Positions 5,296-7,881 of a stretch of DNA of 7,881 nt are shown here, one piece after another; within the stretch, counting starts at the first letter, position 1; each line of letters opens with the position of its first letter. The stretch covers positions 1-7,881 of the forward strand of contig JAEYAR010000089.1 of the NCBI GenBank assembly GCA_023404715.1, read 5' to 3'. Under the pieces are notes generated by a model, which saw only the letters and a list, made by a program, of their open reading frames with translations, was not told where the DNA came from and made no database searches. Position numbers and translations under genes: made by a program. This DNA comes from Bacillota bacterium. GTDB taxonomy: Bacteria > Bacillota > Clostridia > Christensenellales > Aristaeellaceae.

Positions 5296-6460
5296 AATTA
5301 ATCCCCTCCACCGTTGGAAGCGCCGCGAGCACGTCCGTGACCATCGCCGCTTTGTCCTCGGCTGTCCAGTAATCGACACCCTTGATTGGCTTGGGTCCCT
5401 GTGCGCCCGTCTCGCCGGTTGCTCCGGTCGGAATGCCTAGCGCCAGCACCTTGTGTCCGTCCGGCGCGTCCATCACGCTCGCGGTCGCGGCGCTTCCGGC
5501 TGCCAGCGCGGTCGCTGTGGCCTCGGCCCTCGCCCAACCGTCTGCCGCCTCGACGGCGGCCTGTGCGTCCTGCAGCGCTTTCGCGCTCTGCGTAACGCGC
5601 GCCTGTTCTGCGGCGGCGCGTGCGCTTTCCGCGCTCGTCCTCTCCGCCTCTGCGGTTGCGCGCTTGCCTTCCTCCGCCGCCCTCGCGGTCTCCGCGTTCG
5701 CCCTTCCGCTTTCGCTCTTTACCCGCGCGGCCTCTGCGGTTGCGCGTTTGCCTTCTTCCGTCGCTATCGACGTTTCCGCGCTTGCGCGCGCAGTCTCCGC
5801 CGTCTTCCGCGCGTTCTCGGCGGATACGCGCTGATTCTCGGCGTTTACACGCGCCGTCTCTGATGTCGCTCGTTTTCCTTCCGCTGTATCGCGCGCGCTT
5901 TCCGCCGTGACGCGTGCACTCTCGCTCGCGTTGACCGCGTCCGCCGCGTCCTGGGCGATTTGCACCGCCTGCGCGCCGTCGTCCCGCGCCTCTTTGGCGG
6001 CGGCGATGCTGTCTTGTCGAGCAGCCTCGATCTGCGTGAGGGTCTGGTCTATGGCCGTGATCTGCGGCGCAGGAATAGGTGCACCCTCTTGCACAAACGT
6101 CCGGCTTACGGTAAAGTACCCGGTCTGACTTTGCCACACGAATCCGTCCGACTGCACGCGAACGCGCGCCTTGATCACTCCGTTCTTCGCCGCGTGCGCG
6201 GCGGTGACGATCCATTCCAGGGTGATCTTGTCTTCGTCGATCAACCGGTTCGGCACAACCCTGTCGAAATAGCCGTCCGGCGTCTCCAGGTCGATGAACG
6301 CTTCCTTCGCGCCCATGTCCGTCCCGTCGTACCAGCGCGGGATCTCGAACTGCACGCTCTCGGCGTTGTTGTCGCCGGTCACCGCGATGATCTGCGTTTC
6401 AGGCGGTATGATCATCACGCGGTTGATGATCCGCACCGCCGCTTTGTTGCTGTTTTTCAT
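5279..6460 (-). CDS. BppU-like upper baseplate protein with long heptad coiled coil and collagen-like tail
   Basis: The protein has 393 residues. It starts at ATG 6460, with AGGAGG at 6467-6472 six bases upstream. Residues 1-120 form a beta-rich N-terminal domain (AVTGDNNAESVQFEIPRWYD, then a YFTVS strand) like the BppU/DUF2479 domain that anchors accessory baseplate proteins in Firmicutes siphophages. Residues 135-180 are helical and alanine-rich. Residues 182-292 contain about 16 strict heptads of the type AR-x-x-AE-x, predicting a long, probably trimeric, coiled-coil stalk. Residues 346-356 are a short Gly-x-y collagen-like segment. Next comes KGVDYWTAEDKAAMV, a motif frequent near the ends of phage tail proteins. 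The likely role is a structural stalk that carries or positions receptor-binding proteins, possibly the LRR proteins encoded next. The 3' end overlaps the start of the first LRR gene by 17 bases. The BppU assignment rests on pattern recognition of the N-terminal domain; the stalk is directly visible. Confidence 0.85.
   Translation of the reverse strand: MKNSNKAAVRIINRVMIIPPETQIIAVTGDNNAESVQFEIPRWYDGTDMGAKEAFIDLETPDGYFDRVVPNRLIDEDKITLEWIVTAAHAAKNGVIKARVRVQSDGFVWQSQTGYFTVSRTFVQEGAPIPAPQITAIDQTLTQIEAARQDSIAAAKEARDDGAQAVQIAQDAADAVNASESARVTAESARDTAEGKRATSETARVNAENQRVSAENARKTAETARASAETSIATEEGKRATAEAARVKSESGRANAETARAAEEGKRATAEAERTSAESARAAAEQARVTQSAKALQDAQAAVEAADGWARAEATATALAAGSAATASVMDAPDGHKVLALGIPTGATGETGAQGPKPIKGVDYWTAEDKAAMVTDVLAALPTVEGINFETCD
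5305..5309 (-). promoter_or_regulatory. Shine-Dalgarno that sets the TTG start of LRR copy 1
   Basis: GGAGG (part of GGAGGGG) lies nine bases before the TTG at 5295 and inside the 3' end of the BppU-like gene. The next start option, GTG at 5286, would be 18 bases away. The resulting 17-base overlap suggests translational coupling. Confidence 0.65.
5585..5917 (-). repeat. 21-base heptad repeats in the BppU-like stalk
   Basis: About 16 consecutive 21-base units encode heptads with Ala-Arg at the first positions and Ala-Glu near the end, for example ARVTAES, ARDTAEG, ARVNAEN and ARKTAET. Two 26-base stretches starting at 5646 and 5730, 84 bases (four heptads) apart, differ at one base. That points to internal duplication of a four-heptad block. 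Such repeats let stalk length change by unequal recombination without breaking the frame. Confidence 0.85.
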
Positions 6461-6470
6461 GCTCCGCCTC

Positions 6471-7881
6471 CTAGCTCAGATAACGCCATACGCGCACCAG
6501 CGCCAGCCCGCTCCCGCCAGCCGTAGGCGCCGAGGGGGATGGATCGCCGTAGCTGCCGCCGTTTCCGCCCGCGCCGTAGCCCGTGCCGCGCAGGGCCGCG
6601 CCCGTCGCGTCTGCGCCCGGCACAGCGCCCCAGCCGCCGCCGCCCGGCGTGCCTGTTCCCTTTCCCGCGCCGCCGTTGCCGCCGCGCGCAGCCGCGTAGT
6701 AGCCGCAATTCCGGTCGCCGAACGGGTAGTAATCGTCGCGGTTCGCGCCTACGGCTGCGGCGGTTTTGTTCCAGTAACCCCACGCATAGCCCGTAGCGTC
6801 CGCGCCATTCGCTCCCTTGTACGATCCGCCGTTTGCGCCGGTAATGCCGTACTCGCTGCATAGTCCCCAGCCGCCAAGCGTATCGGTGCCTGCGCCGCCC
6901 GGCCTCGCGTATGCGCCGTTTGCCTCCGCGGCGGTTCCGCAGCCGCCGGAGCCGCCGCCTGCCATGCCGTCGCCGCCCGAACGCGCGTCGACATTGCTCG
7001 GGTCGCGTTGCCAGTGCTGCCAGTAGTTGTTTCCGGTGAATGTGCGCCCGGTTTTGCCGCCCGCCGCGCTCAGCAGCGCCGATCCGGCCTTGCTGATCGT
7101 GGTGGTCCCGCCGTTGCTCCCGACCACCGATTGTCCGACGCTGATTGCGAGCGATTCGCCCGCTCTTACAGAGGCGTTCAGCAAATTGTTGATGTACCCC
7201 GCGCCGCCGCCACCGCCGCCGTATTGGTCGTAGCCGCCGCCGACTGCGCTGCCCGGCCCGCCCGCGCCGATGCAGCACAGGTCCACGCGCTCCGCCCACG
7301 TCGGTACGGCGAATGTCGTATTGCTCGAATAGGCGTAGTACGTGTATTTCTCCGTATATCCCGTCAGCGTAGCGCCCGCCGACGCGCCGGAGTTCCACCC
7401 GCTCACGCTGCCGATGGCGATGACCGTGTAGGTGTATTGCCCGCCGTCGTTTCCGGGCGCGGTGACGGTGCAGCTCGTCCCCGCCGTCTCCGTCAGGTAC
7501 GCGCCGTTTCGATTGACCTGGTATTTTGCGACCGCGTTGTTCGTGCCCCCAGCGGACGCGTTCCAGCGCAGCGTCGTGTTCTTGCCCACGCGCAGCCCCG
7601 TCGCGTCGAGGCGCACGCTCCCCGGCACGCTCGGCGCGCTGACCTTGCTCGTCAGCGTCGCGTAGCTGCCGCTTAGCCCGCTGTCGTGTCCCGATACCGT
7701 GCCGATCGTCTTTACCTTGTAGTAGTAGCTGCTGTTGTTCCCCGGCGACGTCACCGCTACGCTGCCGCTTCCCGCGCTCGTCGTCACGCTCGTAAGGCGG
7801 CTGTACGTCCCGCCCGCCGAGGTCGCCCGGTGCACCTCATAGCCCTTTACGTTGTTGTTCGTCCCGTGCGCGCCGCCGCTC
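6471..7881 (-). CDS. Phage tail adhesin, C-terminal part: Fn3-like modules plus glycine-rich tip (5' end outside window)
   Basis: The frame is open to the window edge (first full codon 7880-7878) and stops with TAG at 6471-6473, so only the C-terminal 470 residues are present. Two Fn3-like modules of about 95 residues come first. One ends near 7644; the second covers about 7643-7362. They share elements such as GGTNN, Y-x-V-x-R and a late Y[YT]YxVxxIGxVSG strand. From about 7349 the protein becomes a long glycine-rich domain with GGGGGGAG, GGAG and GGNGG runs. It is introduced by an aromatic strand ending VDLCCIGAGG and closes with GGSGLALVRVWRYLS. This layout matches the glycine-rich tip domains of phage fibre adhesins, so a role in cell-surface binding is inferred. 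The domain carries six cysteines, including an adjacent pair. BppU follows after 10 bases, and its ribosome binding site overlaps this stop codon. A bacterial surface protein with the same modules is possible but unlikely here. Confidence 0.85.
   Translation of the reverse strand, partial: SGGAHGTNNNVKGYEVHRATSAGGTYSRLTSVTTSAGSGSVAVTSPGNNSSYYYKVKTIGTVSGHDSGLSGSYATLTSKVSAPSVPGSVRLDATGLRVGKNTTLRWNASAGGTNNAVAKYQVNRNGAYLTETAGTSCTVTAPGNDGGQYTYTVIAIGSVSGWNSGASAGATLTGYTEKYTYYAYSSNTTFAVPTWAERVDLCCIGAGGPGSAVGGGYDQYGGGGGGAGYINNLLNASVRAGESLAISVGQSVVGSNGGTTTISKAGSALLSAAGGKTGRTFTGNNYWQHWQRDPSNVDARSGGDGMAGGGSGGCGTAAEANGAYARPGGAGTDTLGGWGLCSEYGITGANGGSYKGANGADATGYAWGYWNKTAAAVGANRDDYYPFGDRNCGYYAAARGGNGGAGKGTGTPGGGGWGAVPGADATGAALRGTGYGAGGNGGSYGDPSPSAPTAGGSGLALVRVWRYLS

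Noticed and set aside
5296..5379. A longer first LRR protein starting at 5379
   Set aside because: The added residues are basic and unstructured, lie wholly over BppU coding sequence, and no homology to the second LRR protein extends there. The Shine-Dalgarno supports TTG 5295.
5298..6215. A 305-residue minus-strand frame within the BppU-like gene
   Set aside because: It is a shifted reading of the 21-base heptad repeats, very rich in Arg/Gly, with no ribosome binding site that fits.
6457..7398. A 313-residue minus-strand frame within the adhesin gene
   Set aside because: It is the shifted frame of the glycine-rich domain: GGC/GCC repeats read as arginine. The in-frame adhesin with Fn3 modules and the glycine-rich tip is the real gene.

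Overview
The window is a stretch of phage or prophage late genes, all read from the minus strand, so transcription runs from position 7881 towards position 1. The families present are a Siphovirus-type distal tail protein, a BppU-like baseplate protein with a long coiled coil, leucine-rich-repeat fibre-like proteins, a Fn3/glycine-rich adhesin and a TcdE/Cph1-type holin. These are typical of tailed phages of Firmicutes, especially Clostridia. Most of the window is GC-rich: hand counts give 67% over 1441-1500 and 83% over 2821-2880. A SpoIID-type domain in the lysin also fits a spore-forming clostridial host lineage. The sequence alone does not show whether this is an integrated prophage or a free phage. 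No integrase, attachment site, tRNA, CRISPR array or insertion sequence is visible.

Layout in transcription order. (1) 7881-6471 is the 3' part of a large adhesin, with two Fn3-like modules and a glycine-rich tip. (2) 6460-5279 is a BppU-like upper baseplate protein with about 16 coiled-coil heptads and a short collagen-like tail. (3) 5295-4483 and 4470-3589 are two paralogous 23-residue leucine-rich-repeat (BspA/LRR_5-like) proteins. They share an N-terminal phage-tail module and a 33-residue identical C-terminal stretch. (4) 3584-3336 is a small accessory protein. (5) 3277-1739 is a lysin combining a SpoIID-like lytic transglycosylase domain, an NlpC/P60-like Cys/His domain and an SH3-like domain. 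(6) 1725-1258 is the holin. (7) 1215-340 is a Dit-like distal tail protein. (8) 311-1 is the N-terminal part of a tail/baseplate fibre protein. Gaps are 4 to 58 bases, and one junction overlaps by 17 bases. Nearly every start has a good Shine-Dalgarno sequence, so this looks like one operon. No stretch over 300 bases lacks a gene.

Together the genes build the host-recognition end of a tail and supply lysis. The unusual points are: the lysis pair lies between fibre genes and the Dit gene; the lysin pairs two wall-degrading activities that resemble the sporulation engulfment pair; and the two LRR genes look like a modular receptor-binding pair, with an AT-richer, variable core in the second copy and a recent 69-base repeat duplication in the first. 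Start codons for three genes (GTG at 3277, ATG at 4470, TTG at 5295) were set from Shine-Dalgarno position rather than from the longest open frame.
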